Assembly (NCBI GenBank): GCA_904502115.1
Contig: CAJGDW010000001.1
Coordinates: forward strand, 1 to 41,982
Source: Paludibacteraceae bacterium
GTDB taxonomy: Bacteria > Bacteroidota > Bacteroidia > Bacteroidales > Paludibacteraceae
Direction: 5' to 3'
Length of the DNA stretch: 41,982 nt
In this document: positions 31,496 through 40,319 of the stretch, in pieces
How positions within the stretch are numbered: the first letter of the stretch is position 1
How the letters are laid out: each line of letters opens with the position of its first letter
The notes under the pieces: generated by a model
Told to the model about the DNA's origin: nothing
The model's database searches: none
What the model saw: the letters and a program-made list of their open reading frames with translations, nothing else
Program-made: the position numbers and the translations under genes

Positions 31496-33348
31496 TGCAG
31501 TACAAACGTAAACATCAAGACTCCCAATCGCGCCAAATTGTTATGGTATTGCTTGTACTATTGGTGGCATTGTTGTTTGTGGTGCGTTTGTTTACTTTAC
31601 AAGTACTAGATGATAGTTTCAAAGAGAGTGCAGATAGTAATGCCTTCATCAAAAAAACACTTTATCCTTCTAGAGGTCTTATCTACGATCGATACGGGAA
31701 CCTAATGGTTTCCAATCAGCCTATTTATGACGTCATGCTAGTGATGCGTGAGATGGTTGACTTTGATACCTTGGCTTTTTGTAATGCCATGAACATAACA
31801 CGTGCGGAATTTGACGTGCGCTTGGACGAGATCAAAAACCGTCGTAAAAATCCGGGATATTCGCGCTATACACCGCAAGTATTTGCCTCTCAAATCACTT
31901 ATGAAGAGTACGGTGAGTTGCAAGAAAAATTGTTTCGTTTTCCGGGAGTTTTGGTGCAACAAAGGGTAGCTAGGAAGTACACATTGCCATGTGGAGCCTT
32001 GCAGATAGGTTCGTTGGGCGAGGCGTCGCAAAAGCAAATAGATGCTGATGCTTACTACAAACGTGGCGACCATATTGGTCAATCTGGACTCGAAAAACAA
32101 TATGAAAATTATTTGAGGGGAACCAAGGGAGAAGAAATCTTAATGCGCGATGTGCATGGAAGAATCAAGGGAAAATACAATGATGGTGCCAATGATGTAG
32201 CCCCTATTCCAGGTAAGAACCTTACCCTAAGTTTGGATATGGAACTGCAGGCGTATGGCGAAAAGTTGATGCAAGGAAAGATGGGAAGTATTGTTGCCAT
32301 CGAACCCGAAACGGGCGAAATTTTGGCCATGGTATCTGCTCCTTCTTTTGACCCTGAATTATTGGTGGGTAGGCAGCGATCGGCCAATTATGCTACGTTG
32401 GCAGCGGATACCACAAAACCTTTGTTTAATAGGCCTGTAATGGCACAATACCCTCCGGGTTCTACCTTTAAGTTGGTGCAAGCGCTTATTATGCAACAAG
32501 AGAATATTTTTGATAGAAACACATTGTTCCCTTGTAAAAATGGGTATTACTACACAAAAACTCGTAAGTTAGGTTGCCATCATCATAAGTCGCCCATTGA
32601 TTTGCCTACCTCTATTGAGACTTCTTGCAATGCTTACTATTGTTACGGATTGCGTCGCATGTTTGATGAGCGTTTGGACAAATACGGTTCTATTCAGGGT
32701 GCCTACAATGTTTGGCGTGATTATGTGTTTGATATGGGATTTGGCGATGAATTGGGCATTGATTATCCTGGTGAAAAAGGTGGGGTTGTGTACCGAAGCC
32801 AAACGTACGATAAAATTTATGGCAAAAGAGGTTGGAAATCGGCTACCATTATTTCTATTGCCATTGGGCAAGGTGAACTTTTGTCGACTCCTTTGCAGAT
32901 AGCCAACTTAGCGGCACTTATTGCCAACAAGGGCTATTATTATACTCCCCATTTGGTAAAAAAAGTAGGCGATGATTTGGTTGATAAAACTTATCGTACG
33001 CCTCATAAAGTAGATATCGACGAAAAATATTTTGATGTGGCCATTGAAGGCATGCATCGAGTGGTAAAAAAAGGTACCGCACGTTACGGCAAAATCCCTG
33101 GCATTGAATTCTGTGGAAAAACAGGTACAGCGCAAAACCCTCATGGCGAAGATCACTCCATTTTTATGGCATTTGCACCAAAGGATAATCCAAAGATTGC
33201 CATTTCTGTTTATGTAGAAAATTCGGGTTTTGGGGCTACTTGGGCCGTTCCTATCGCTAGTTTGATGATAGAAAAATATTTGAATCGCGAGATAGATCCG
33301 TCGCGTTTGCAAATAGAAAAGAATATGATGGAAAAATCTTTTTATTAG
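31495..33348 (+). CDS. mrdA: Penicillin-binding protein 2 (elongasome transpeptidase)
   Basis: A class B penicillin-binding protein of 617 residues that cross-links peptidoglycan during elongation with RodA. A transmembrane anchor is at about 15-36, a PBP dimer/pedestal domain at about 55-230, and the transpeptidase at about 260-600. Active-site motifs: S323-x-x-K326 in PPGSTFKLVQ, SCN at 377-379, and KTG at 542-544 in CGKTGTAQNP. The GxSGxE-type motif is GQSGLEKQYE at 195-204. It starts within the mreD stop codon, and rodA follows after 7 bases. Confidence 0.97.
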   Translation: MQYKRKHQDSQSRQIVMVLLVLLVALLFVVRLFTLQVLDDSFKESADSNAFIKKTLYPSRGLIYDRYGNLMVSNQPIYDVMLVMREMVDFDTLAFCNAMNITRAEFDVRLDEIKNRRKNPGYSRYTPQVFASQITYEEYGELQEKLFRFPGVLVQQRVARKYTLPCGALQIGSLGEASQKQIDADAYYKRGDHIGQSGLEKQYENYLRGTKGEEILMRDVHGRIKGKYNDGANDVAPIPGKNLTLSLDMELQAYGEKLMQGKMGSIVAIEPETGEILAMVSAPSFDPELLVGRQRSANYATLAADTTKPLFNRPVMAQYPPGSTFKLVQALIMQQENIFDRNTLFPCKNGYYYTKTRKLGCHHHKSPIDLPTSIETSCNAYYCYGLRRMFDERLDKYGSIQGAYNVWRDYVFDMGFGDELGIDYPGEKGGVVYRSQTYDKIYGKRGWKSATIISIAIGQGELLSTPLQIANLAALIANKGYYYTPHLVKKVGDDLVDKTYRTPHKVDIDEKYFDVAIEGMHRVVKKGTARYGKIPGIEFCGKTGTAQNPHGEDHSIFMAFAPKDNPKIAISVYVENSGFGATWAVPIASLMIEKYLNREIDPSRLQIEKNMMEKSFY

Positions 33349-33355
33349 TAGAACG

Positions 33356-34822
33356 ATGCCAAGAAATGTAAATATATTGCAAAAGATTGACTGGCTGACC
33401 ATTGGTTTGTATTTATTCCTGGTTGTATTTGGATGGATTACCATTTATGCAGCCAGCTATAACTTTGAGGATACGCAGTATTTAGATTTCTCGACCAACC
33501 ACGGCAAGCAGTTAATTTGGATTGCTTGTGCATTTGTTGTGGCGTTGGTAGTCATGATGGTAGACAGTAAGTTCTACAACAATGTGGCGTACGTCTTTTA
33601 TGCCCTGATGATGCTGTTACTGGTGCTGACTATTTTTATAGCACCAGACATTAAAGGATCTCACTCGTGGTTGCGTATAGGTTCTTTCCAAATTCAACCT
33701 GCAGAATTTGCTAAATATGCCACGTTGCTGTGCTTGGCAAAGTTTATGAGTTCGTATCAGTTCTCGTTAGACAACAAGCGCAATTTTCTTATTTCGTTAG
33801 GCATTATCTTTTTACCGGCTCTTATTATTATTGCTCAATCCGAAACGGGTTCGGCATTGGTATTTGTATCGTTACTTTTGGTGCTATTTAGAGAAGGAAT
33901 GAATGGTATTTTTCTGGTTTTAGGTGTACTGGTAGTTCTCTTTTTTATCTTGGTATTGCGCTATAATAATTTACCAGGAGCGGCAGAATCGCCAGAGATT
34001 TATGGTTTTATTATTACATTCATAATTGCATTAGTTGTAGCCATTGTTTTTGTTCATCTATATACGCGCGATAAATTGTGTGTGCGAATGATGCTAGGGG
34101 TATATGCCTTGTGTTTACTTTCTGGAGTTGCCTTGCATTATTTTTACCCTTCTATTTTGTACACTCATATTGCATTTGCTACTATGGGTATCACCATTGT
34201 TCTGTTGTTTGCCCGCATGTACATGATAAGACGTAAAACCTATTTCTTGGTAGCCTTGTTTTTGATGGGTACCATCGGGTTAGCTTTAACTGCCGACTAT
34301 GTCTTTAACAACGTTTTGGCCCCTCACCAACAGGTTCGTATCAAAATAGTGTTGGGTTTGGAAGAAGATCCGCAGGGAGCAGGGTACAATGTTCGTCAAT
34401 CGCAAATTGCCATTGGATCGGGCGGAGTACTGGGTAAGGGATACTTAAACGGTACACAAACCAAACTGAGTTATGTGCCTGAGCAGGATACCGACTTTGT
34501 ATTTTGCACCATTGGCGAGGAACGTGGCTTTTTAGGTTCAGTGCTCTTTATTGCCGTGTATGCTTTCTTTATGATACGCCTTATTTTCTTAGCAGAACGA
34601 CAGCGATCTGCCTTTACTAGAATTTATGGATACGGATTGGTTAGCATTTTCTTGTTTCACTTTTTTATCAATTTAGGGATGGTAACGGGTATAACTCCTG
34701 TAATTGGCATTCCGCTTCCGTTCATTAGTTATGGTGGGTCGTCGCTGTGGGGCTTTACCATTATGCTCTTTACGTTTATTCGTTTGGATGCCAACCGAAT
34801 GGAGGTTTTACAACACACTTAG
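33356..34822 (+). CDS. rodA: Peptidoglycan glycosyltransferase RodA (SEDS family)
   Basis: A polytopic SEDS-family enzyme of 488 residues that polymerises lipid II during elongation, paired with PBP2 upstream. SEDS landmarks are present: GSHSWLRIGSFQIQPAEFAK, ETGSALVFVSLLL, then PEQDTDFVFCTIGEERGFLG and GIPLPFISYGGSS near the C-terminus. It is longer than the roughly 370-residue E. coli protein because of an extra hydrophobic block at about 190-320, which I believe is usual in Bacteroidota RodA. It ends 3 bases before the HAD gene. Confidence 0.96.
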   Translation: MPRNVNILQKIDWLTIGLYLFLVVFGWITIYAASYNFEDTQYLDFSTNHGKQLIWIACAFVVALVVMMVDSKFYNNVAYVFYALMMLLLVLTIFIAPDIKGSHSWLRIGSFQIQPAEFAKYATLLCLAKFMSSYQFSLDNKRNFLISLGIIFLPALIIIAQSETGSALVFVSLLLVLFREGMNGIFLVLGVLVVLFFILVLRYNNLPGAAESPEIYGFIITFIIALVVAIVFVHLYTRDKLCVRMMLGVYALCLLSGVALHYFYPSILYTHIAFATMGITIVLLFARMYMIRRKTYFLVALFLMGTIGLALTADYVFNNVLAPHQQVRIKIVLGLEEDPQGAGYNVRQSQIAIGSGGVLGKGYLNGTQTKLSYVPEQDTDFVFCTIGEERGFLGSVLFIAVYAFFMIRLIFLAERQRSAFTRIYGYGLVSIFLFHFFINLGMVTGITPVIGIPLPFISYGGSSLWGFTIMLFTFIRLDANRMEVLQHT

Positions 34823-34825
34823 TTT

Positions 34826-35638
34826 ATGCAGTACAAAATCATTGCCCTCGACATTGATGGCACCTTGGCGAACAGCCAAAAAGAAATATCGCAAAAGAAC
34901 ATTGATACCCTTGCCGAGGCAGTTCGCCAAGGTGCGCAGATAGCACTGGTATCGGGACGCCCTACCTTTGGCATAGAGCCCACCGCAAAAACCTTGGGTA
35001 TGGACAAAATAGGCGGTTATATTTTATCGTTTAATGGCGCTAAAATCATCAACTATGTCACCCAAGAGGTATTGTATCAAAATGTCCTAAGTGCCCAAGA
35101 AGTGGCAGCTATTTGCGAGCAAGCAGCCTTGTTGGATGTACCCGCCATTACCTATAGCAACGAGGCGCTTTATACAACATCTGCGCAAAGCATTTACGTT
35201 CAAAAAGAAGCCACCATCAATAAAATGCCTGTGGTAGAAGTGTCTAATTTGGCCCAATCCACTACCTTTCAAACCCCCAAATGTTTGTTGGTAGACGACC
35301 CCGAAAAATTGGTAAAAGTAGAGGCGCTGATGAAAGAGAAATTTCCTAATTTGAGCATTTATCGTTCCGAACCTTACTTTTTGGAAATCATGCCCCAGGG
35401 AATTGACAAAGCCTTTTCGTTAGGAATCTTATTGGAGCAACAAGGTTTGACTGCCCAAAACTTGCTATCGTGTGGCGATGGTTTTAACGATTTGTCAATG
35501 ATTCAGTATGCGGGTATGGGTGTTGCCATGCAGAATGCACAAGAGGTGGTAAAAGCGGCAGCTAACTATGTATCGCCCTATACCAACGACGAAGACGCCG
35601 TGGCACTTGCCATTGAAAAATTTGTGCTAAATAGGTAA
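34826..35638 (+). CDS. Cof-type HAD-superfamily IIB phosphatase
   Basis: A cytoplasmic hydrolase of 270 residues. Motif I is IIALDIDGTLANSQKEIS with the nucleophile Asp9 and the general acid Asp11. Motif II is ALVSGRP. The IIB cap occupies roughly residues 85-185. Motifs III/IV are K(A)F-type lysine near 193 and SCGDGFNDLSMIQYAGMGVAM. Members dephosphorylate sugar phosphates or flavin/pyridoxal phosphates; the substrate cannot be read from sequence. It is 3 bases after rodA and probably at the end of that transcript. It is convergent with the polyprenyl synthase gene, with only 3 bases between the stops. Confidence 0.9.
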   Translation: MQYKIIALDIDGTLANSQKEISQKNIDTLAEAVRQGAQIALVSGRPTFGIEPTAKTLGMDKIGGYILSFNGAKIINYVTQEVLYQNVLSAQEVAAICEQAALLDVPAITYSNEALYTTSAQSIYVQKEATINKMPVVEVSNLAQSTTFQTPKCLLVDDPEKLVKVEALMKEKFPNLSIYRSEPYFLEIMPQGIDKAFSLGILLEQQGLTAQNLLSCGDGFNDLSMIQYAGMGVAMQNAQEVVKAAANYVSPYTNDEDAVALAIEKFVLNR

Positions 35639-35641
35639 GAA

Positions 35642-36607
35642 TTATTTTTTACGATCTGCCACCAACGTAATGTATTGTTCCAGTGCTCTACGTGTTGGTG
35701 TGTCTTCAAAGTCTTGCAAGCATTGCAAGGCTTTTTCTTTGTAGTATGTAATTTTTTGCTGGGTGTATGCCATGCCTCCTTTTTCCACAACAATTTGGTT
35801 GATGTAGGCGTAGTCTTGATTGGTAAAAGCTTCTAGAATTTCTTCTTTTTCTTTATCGGTAGCATTTTCGTAGACATACAAAAGAGGCAAGGTCATCTTT
35901 CCTTCTTTAATGTCATTTCCAATGGGTTTTCCAATTTGTTCTCCATCTTGATAGTCGAACATATCGTCTTTTAATTGAAAACAAATACCAATGTTTTCGC
36001 CCATTTCAATGATGCGTTGTGCTTTTACGTCATTTCCTTTGCCTGCCGAAAGAACGCCTAATTTGGCACAAGTATGAAAAAGAGAGGCTGTTTTGGCTTT
36101 AATTACTGCCATGTAATAATCTTCGCGGTAGATGGCTTCTTTGCTTCCAGAAAGTTGTAATAACTCTCCATCTACAAGTGTTTTACCCATATTGGCAATG
36201 AGTTCGATAATGCCTATATGTTGTGTTTCTACTGCTTCGGATAAGGCAGCCGATAAGAAGAAATCACCACCTAGAACAGATGCTTTGCTTTTGAATTTTG
36301 CAAGTAATGAAGGTTTCCCCCTGCGTTCGTCCGATTCATCTAGAACATCATCATGAATAAGTGTTGCCACATGTAGCAATTCGATGGCGATGGCTGCATG
36401 AATGGTAGTCATCGTAACTTTCCCACACAACTGTGCACACAAGAAAACCATGATGGGACGCATCTGTTTGCCCGATGAGGCATTTACATGTTTCACCATT
36501 TGTTGTACTAGCGCATTGTCACTTTTGAGTGCTAACTGATAGGTTTCCTTGTAGCAATTAATGTGCTCAGTAATGGGTGCTGTTATTTGTTCTATGGTTT
36601 GTTTCAT
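35642..36607 (-). CDS. Polyprenyl diphosphate synthase (trans-isoprenyl diphosphate synthase, IspB-like)
   Basis: Elongates allylic diphosphates with isopentenyl diphosphate, probably to make the menaquinone side chain. It is 321 residues. The first aspartate-rich motif is D86-D87-x-x-D90 in LLHVATLIHDDVLDE, followed by the RRGKPSLL segment. The second is D214-D215-x-x-D218 in FQLKDDMFDYQ. KQMRP near residue 47 binds diphosphate. Chain length is not certain from sequence; small residues before the first motif suggest long products. It is on the opposite strand to its neighbours, with a TACTTTTG promoter element just upstream. Confidence 0.92.
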   Translation of the reverse strand: MKQTIEQITAPITEHINCYKETYQLALKSDNALVQQMVKHVNASSGKQMRPIMVFLCAQLCGKVTMTTIHAAIAIELLHVATLIHDDVLDESDERRGKPSLLAKFKSKASVLGGDFFLSAALSEAVETQHIGIIELIANMGKTLVDGELLQLSGSKEAIYREDYYMAVIKAKTASLFHTCAKLGVLSAGKGNDVKAQRIIEMGENIGICFQLKDDMFDYQDGEQIGKPIGNDIKEGKMTLPLLYVYENATDKEKEEILEAFTNQDYAYINQIVVEKGGMAYTQQKITYYKEKALQCLQDFEDTPTRRALEQYITLVADRKK

Positions 36608-36621
36608 CTTTCAAAATCGCA

Positions 36622-36629
36622 CAAAAGTA
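36622..36629 (-). promoter_or_regulatory. Putative -7 element for the polyprenyl synthase gene
   Basis: On the minus strand this is TACTTTTG, a full TAnnTTTG match, 14 bases upstream of the ATG at 36607. No clear -33 box is seen. Confidence 0.55.
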
Positions 36630-36661
36630 ATAAAAATTTATAGAAAATGTTAGAATTTACT

Positions 36662-36669
36662 TACCTTTG
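36662..36669 (+). promoter_or_regulatory. Putative -7 element for the first glycosyltransferase gene
   Basis: TACCTTTG matches TAnnTTTG and ends seven bases before the ATG at 36677, implying an untranslated leader of only a few bases or none. Confidence 0.45.
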
Positions 36670-36676
36670 TGTCATT

Positions 36677-37510
36677 ATGAAGCGTATTTGTGCATTAACC
36701 ATGGCCCGTAACGATGCCTTTTTTCTAAAAAAATGGATATCGTACTACAGTGAGCAATTGGGCGAAGAGAACTTGTATGTATTCTTGGACGGAGAAGACC
36801 AGTCGCTACCTTACGATACTGGAAAGGTAAATGTTGTGGTGCGTAAGCGTGTGTCGCAAGAGGTAACCGTAGCAGACCGTACCCGTATTGCTTTTTTAAA
36901 CGAGCAGGCACACTTGTTGTTGCAACGTTACGATTTGGTTATTGGTAGTGATGCCGACGAATTTTTGGTGGTTGATCCAAAAGTTGGAGAATCGTTGGTA
37001 GAATATTTGAGTCATGCCAAATGCAATCCATGTATATCTGGTTTGGGTGTTGACGTGGGCCATCATTTAAAAGAAGAGCAACCCATAGACGGTTCCAAAC
37101 CCTTTTTGAGCCAACGCAAGTATGCATTGATGGATTCTCAATACACCAAACCTGTGGTGGTGTCTAAACCAGTGCATTGGGGAGCTGGTTTTCATCGGGT
37201 AAAAGGACACAACTATCGCATCGATAAAAACCTGTATTTGTTTCATTTTGGTTCGGTAGATGATGGTATTTATAAAGCCAAATTTAACGACCAAGAACGT
37301 ATTAGCGAGGGATGGACTACCCATATGAACCAACGTTACCGCACCATTCGTTTGGTAACTGATAAGAAAGCACTAGATGGCGATAAGTACTTGCCAGTTG
37401 CTAGATGTTTGCAAACCATAATACGCCATCCTTTTATGTGGATTCGTCCGTACATGTATTATTGGAAGATGGTTATCCGTATTCCTTCACGTTTTTCTTC
37501 TGTATTATGA
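36677..37510 (+). CDS. Glycosyltransferase family 2-like protein (paralog A)
   Basis: A protein of 277 residues starting at MKRICALTMARND; an in-frame ATG at 36647 lies upstream of the likely promoter and adds an unrelated peptide. The opening strand followed by MARND, the helix KKWISYYSEQLG, YVFLDGEDQS, and the acidic motif SDADEFL (D92 and D94) fit the Glyco_tranf_2_4-type fold, in which DxD binds metal and the nucleotide sugar. A conserved HWGAGFHRVKGH follows near 175. No membrane segment is evident. The substrate is unknown; surface polysaccharide is the likely context. Its stop overlaps the start of a close paralog by 4 bases. Confidence 0.78.
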   Translation: MKRICALTMARNDAFFLKKWISYYSEQLGEENLYVFLDGEDQSLPYDTGKVNVVVRKRVSQEVTVADRTRIAFLNEQAHLLLQRYDLVIGSDADEFLVVDPKVGESLVEYLSHAKCNPCISGLGVDVGHHLKEEQPIDGSKPFLSQRKYALMDSQYTKPVVVSKPVHWGAGFHRVKGHNYRIDKNLYLFHFGSVDDGIYKAKFNDQERISEGWTTHMNQRYRTIRLVTDKKALDGDKYLPVARCLQTIIRHPFMWIRPYMYYWKMVIRIPSRFSSVL

Positions 37511-38343
37511 AAAAAATAGCAATCATTACCATGGCCCGTAACGACGAAAACTTTCTAAATAAGTGGGTTTCGTATTATGGAAAAGAGTTTGGCGAAGAAA
37601 ATTTATACATTTTCTTAGACGGGGTAGACCAATCGGTTCCTGCCAAAGCAGGCAAATCGAATGTTACCAAAGTTCCTAAAATTGGTGGACAGGTAGTAAA
37701 AGCAGAAAAAGGTCGTTTGCAGTTTCTTTCGGAACGTGCTACTGAATTGTTGGCTAGTGGCTACGATATGGTGGTGGGTTGTGATGCCGATGAATTTTTG
37801 GTAGTAGACCCTAAGGTAGGCAAGTCGTTGCGTGCGTATCTTTCTGATTTAAAAGTAAATTGCTGTAAAAGTGCTTTGGGTATTGATGTGGGTCAGCACC
37901 TAGACAAAGAAGCTGTAATTGATTGGAATAAACCCTTTTTAGCGCAACGTTCATATGCGTATATATGCTCTAGGTATACCAAACCCGTTATAGTAAACAA
38001 GCCTTGCCGTTGGGGGGCTGGATTTCATCGCGTAAAAGGGCATAACTTTAGCATTGATCCTAATTTGTACCTGTTTCATTTTGGTAGTTTCGATATGAAA
38101 ATGATAGAAGATCGCTACCAAGACAAAGATAGAATGTCTGCAGGCTGGGGTAAGCACATCGGACGTCGTGCAAAAACCATATACATGGTATCAAAAGCCA
38201 AACCTAAAACATCCGAAAAATACGTAAGGTGGGGGCGTTGGATGCAAACCCTATGTAGGCCTATTTATGCGCTCAATAAACCTTCTATGGCAGGGTGGAA
38301 ATTGATTATTCAAATACCAGAAAGGTTTAAATCTGTGCTGTAA
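37507..38343 (+). CDS. Glycosyltransferase family 2-like protein (paralog B)
   Basis: A protein of 278 residues, plainly homologous along its entire length to the gene just upstream: MKKIAIITMARND, EFGEENLYIFLDGVDQS, GCDADEFLVVDPKVG (acidic motif at about 93-95), and WGAGFHRVKGHNFSIDPNLYLFHFG in part. The ATG at 37507 forms an ATGA overlap with paralog A; the longer frame from 37405 reads paralog A out of frame. The pair is a tandem duplication that has diverged considerably, most in the 45-75 region and the last 60 residues. It precedes a GT4 gene by 7 bases. Confidence 0.78.
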   Translation: MKKIAIITMARNDENFLNKWVSYYGKEFGEENLYIFLDGVDQSVPAKAGKSNVTKVPKIGGQVVKAEKGRLQFLSERATELLASGYDMVVGCDADEFLVVDPKVGKSLRAYLSDLKVNCCKSALGIDVGQHLDKEAVIDWNKPFLAQRSYAYICSRYTKPVIVNKPCRWGAGFHRVKGHNFSIDPNLYLFHFGSFDMKMIEDRYQDKDRMSAGWGKHIGRRAKTIYMVSKAKPKTSEKYVRWGRWMQTLCRPIYALNKPSMAGWKLIIQIPERFKSVL

Positions 38344-38350
38344 TACTACC

Positions 38351-39424
38351 ATGAAGCTTGTGTTTCTTATAAAAGCCTTGGACAACATTGGTGGTACCGA
38401 AAGGGTGACCATTCAAATAGCCAATGAACTTAGTTTACGCAAACATGATGTACACATTGTGTCGTTGGTAGGTAATGAAAAGCCATTTTTCCCTGTTTTA
38501 CCAGCTGTTCAACTTCATTATATCCATAAGGGTTCCGATAATAGTATATTCCCTTATCGCGATTTGCGCAGACATTATCGACTTAAAAAGTGCTTTGCTC
38601 AAATTATGCCCGATGTAATTGTTGTGGTAGATGCCTCCAGAGCTACCTTTAAAATTCCTGCTTGTCGCCCTTATACCACTATTTATTGGGAGCATTTCAA
38701 TACCTTAATGAAGAGCAAGCGCATGCATGAATTATCGCGCAAATTGGCGGTTAAATACGGCGATTGTGTGGTAACCCTTACAGAAGAGGACGCTCAATCG
38801 TATCGACAAAAATACAATACCACTAAGGTACAATGCATTCATAATCCTATTACCATCGAGGTGCCTGCATACGTAGCGCCTACCGCCCACCAGATAGTGG
38901 CTGTGGGTAGGTATACAGCCCAAAAGGGTTTCGATTGGCTGTTGCAGGCCTGGAATTTGGTACAAGACAAAGGCGATTGGAAATTGTTGATTGTGGGCAA
39001 AGGAAAACACACCAAGCGCTTGCAAGATTATATTCAACAGCATCAATTAAGCGATTCTGTGCAACTGTTGCCCCCTACCAATAACATTCAGCAACTGTTT
39101 GCTTCGTGCAGTATTTATGCCCTTTCGTCGCGGTTTGAAGGATTGCCATTGGTGTTGATAGAGGCGGCTGCCTGTGGTTTGCCGGCGGTGGCTTTTGCTT
39201 GTCAAACGGGTCCGTCGGAAATTATAGAACACCAAAAGTCGGGGCTTTTGGTGCCAACAGGCGATGTGGCAGCCTTGGCCAATGCGCTACAAACCTTAAT
39301 GAGCAACGATGCGTTGCGCTTGCAATATTCGCAACAAGCGTCACTGTATGTAAAAGAAAAGTTCGCTGTGAATACAATCATAGATCAGTGGGAAACCTTG
39401 TTTAAAAAATTAAAGCAACATTAA
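38351..39424 (+). CDS. Glycosyltransferase family 4 protein
   Basis: A GT-B fold enzyme of 357 residues. The acceptor-side N-terminal domain opens MKLVFLIKALDNIGGTERV, with the GGTER loop typical of the family. The donor-binding C-terminal domain includes AVGRYTAQKGFDWLLQAW, LLIVGKGKH, and SRFEGLPLVLIEAAACGLP with the E-x7-E motif, then GPSEII and NGLLV-equivalent SGLLVPTGD. It transfers a sugar from a nucleotide donor, probably for surface polysaccharide; the specific sugar is not readable. It lies between the tandem GT2-like pair and a GT2 gene with 1-7 base gaps, forming one operon. Confidence 0.9.
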   Translation: MKLVFLIKALDNIGGTERVTIQIANELSLRKHDVHIVSLVGNEKPFFPVLPAVQLHYIHKGSDNSIFPYRDLRRHYRLKKCFAQIMPDVIVVVDASRATFKIPACRPYTTIYWEHFNTLMKSKRMHELSRKLAVKYGDCVVTLTEEDAQSYRQKYNTTKVQCIHNPITIEVPAYVAPTAHQIVAVGRYTAQKGFDWLLQAWNLVQDKGDWKLLIVGKGKHTKRLQDYIQQHQLSDSVQLLPPTNNIQQLFASCSIYALSSRFEGLPLVLIEAAACGLPAVAFACQTGPSEIIEHQKSGLLVPTGDVAALANALQTLMSNDALRLQYSQQASLYVKEKFAVNTIIDQWETLFKKLKQH

Positions 39425-39425
39425 A

Positions 39426-40319
39426 ATGAAGGTAAGCGTATTGATGCCTACATACAACCATGAAACTACCATTGCGCAAGCAATAGAAAGTTTTTTGGCA
39501 CAGCAAACATCGTTCGCAATGGAATTGTTGATTAACGACGATTGCTCTACCGATAATACCTACGCCATTGCCATGGAGTATGCGGCAAAAGATGCACGTG
39601 TAAAGGTGTTCAAACAAGAGCAAAACCAGGGTTTGCTTAACAACTATAAATTTCTTCTAAACCAGGCAAAAGGCGAGTATTTGGCAGTTTTGGAGAGCGA
39701 TGATTATTGGATTGATGAGCAAAAATTGCAAAAACAGGTAGATTACTTGGATGCACATCCTACCTGTCATTTGTCTTTTTCGAGTGTGTTACACTTAAAA
39801 AGAGGCCAGTTTATTCCCAATATTGATGCCTCTTATTTATTTAATACACCTGGCAAAACGCCTTACGACCATATCTTGTACCGTAACATTATTTTTTCGC
39901 CCACGGTATGTTTTAGACGTAGTGCGTACAACCAGTATTGCAACATCGACGATTACATAGAGCGTCAGTTTACTACGTTCGATTATCCTGTTTGGTTGTC
40001 GTTGTTAGCCAATGGGGACTTACATTATTTGCCAGAACACACGGCTGTATATCGCATTTCTGATACTTCTATAAGCAATACCAGTAGTTTGGATAAGCGA
40101 ATTAAATTTCATAAGTCGGTAGACTTTGATATAAAAGGATATATCATTGCACGTTACGGACGTGGCTGTTTCTCGGCATTGGATATTCGATTAAGGCAAG
40201 CGGTTATCATGTCTCGTTGTGCGTGGGTATTAAAGAAGCCTTTATTTGCTATTTACTACTTCTTTGGAACTTTGCTGGGCATAGTTCATGGCCAAAAGCA
40301 AATAGAAACAAAATCCTAA
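39426..40319 (+). CDS. Glycosyltransferase family 2 protein
   Basis: A GT-A fold enzyme of 297 residues: VSVLMPTYNHETTIAQAIES at the N-terminus, LLINDDCSTDNTYAIA, then LAVLESDDYWIDEQKLQKQV in part carrying the DxD-like metal site. A variable acceptor region follows (CFRRSAYNQ, TTFDYPVWLSLLANGDLHYLPE, quoted in pieces). No transmembrane segment except a weakly hydrophobic C-terminus. It is 1 base after the GT4 gene. Its last 78 bases overlap the convergent O-antigen-ligase-type gene. Confidence 0.88.
   Translation: MKVSVLMPTYNHETTIAQAIESFLAQQTSFAMELLINDDCSTDNTYAIAMEYAAKDARVKVFKQEQNQGLLNNYKFLLNQAKGEYLAVLESDDYWIDEQKLQKQVDYLDAHPTCHLSFSSVLHLKRGQFIPNIDASYLFNTPGKTPYDHILYRNIIFSPTVCFRRSAYNQYCNIDDYIERQFTTFDYPVWLSLLANGDLHYLPEHTAVYRISDTSISNTSSLDKRIKFHKSVDFDIKGYIIARYGRGCFSALDIRLRQAVIMSRCAWVLKKPLFAIYYFFGTLLGIVHGQKQIETKS

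Noticed and set aside
36647..36676. Upstream ATG extending the first tandem glycosyltransferase by ten residues
   Set aside because: It lies before the TACCTTTG promoter element, and the paralog next door starts at the position equivalent to 36677.
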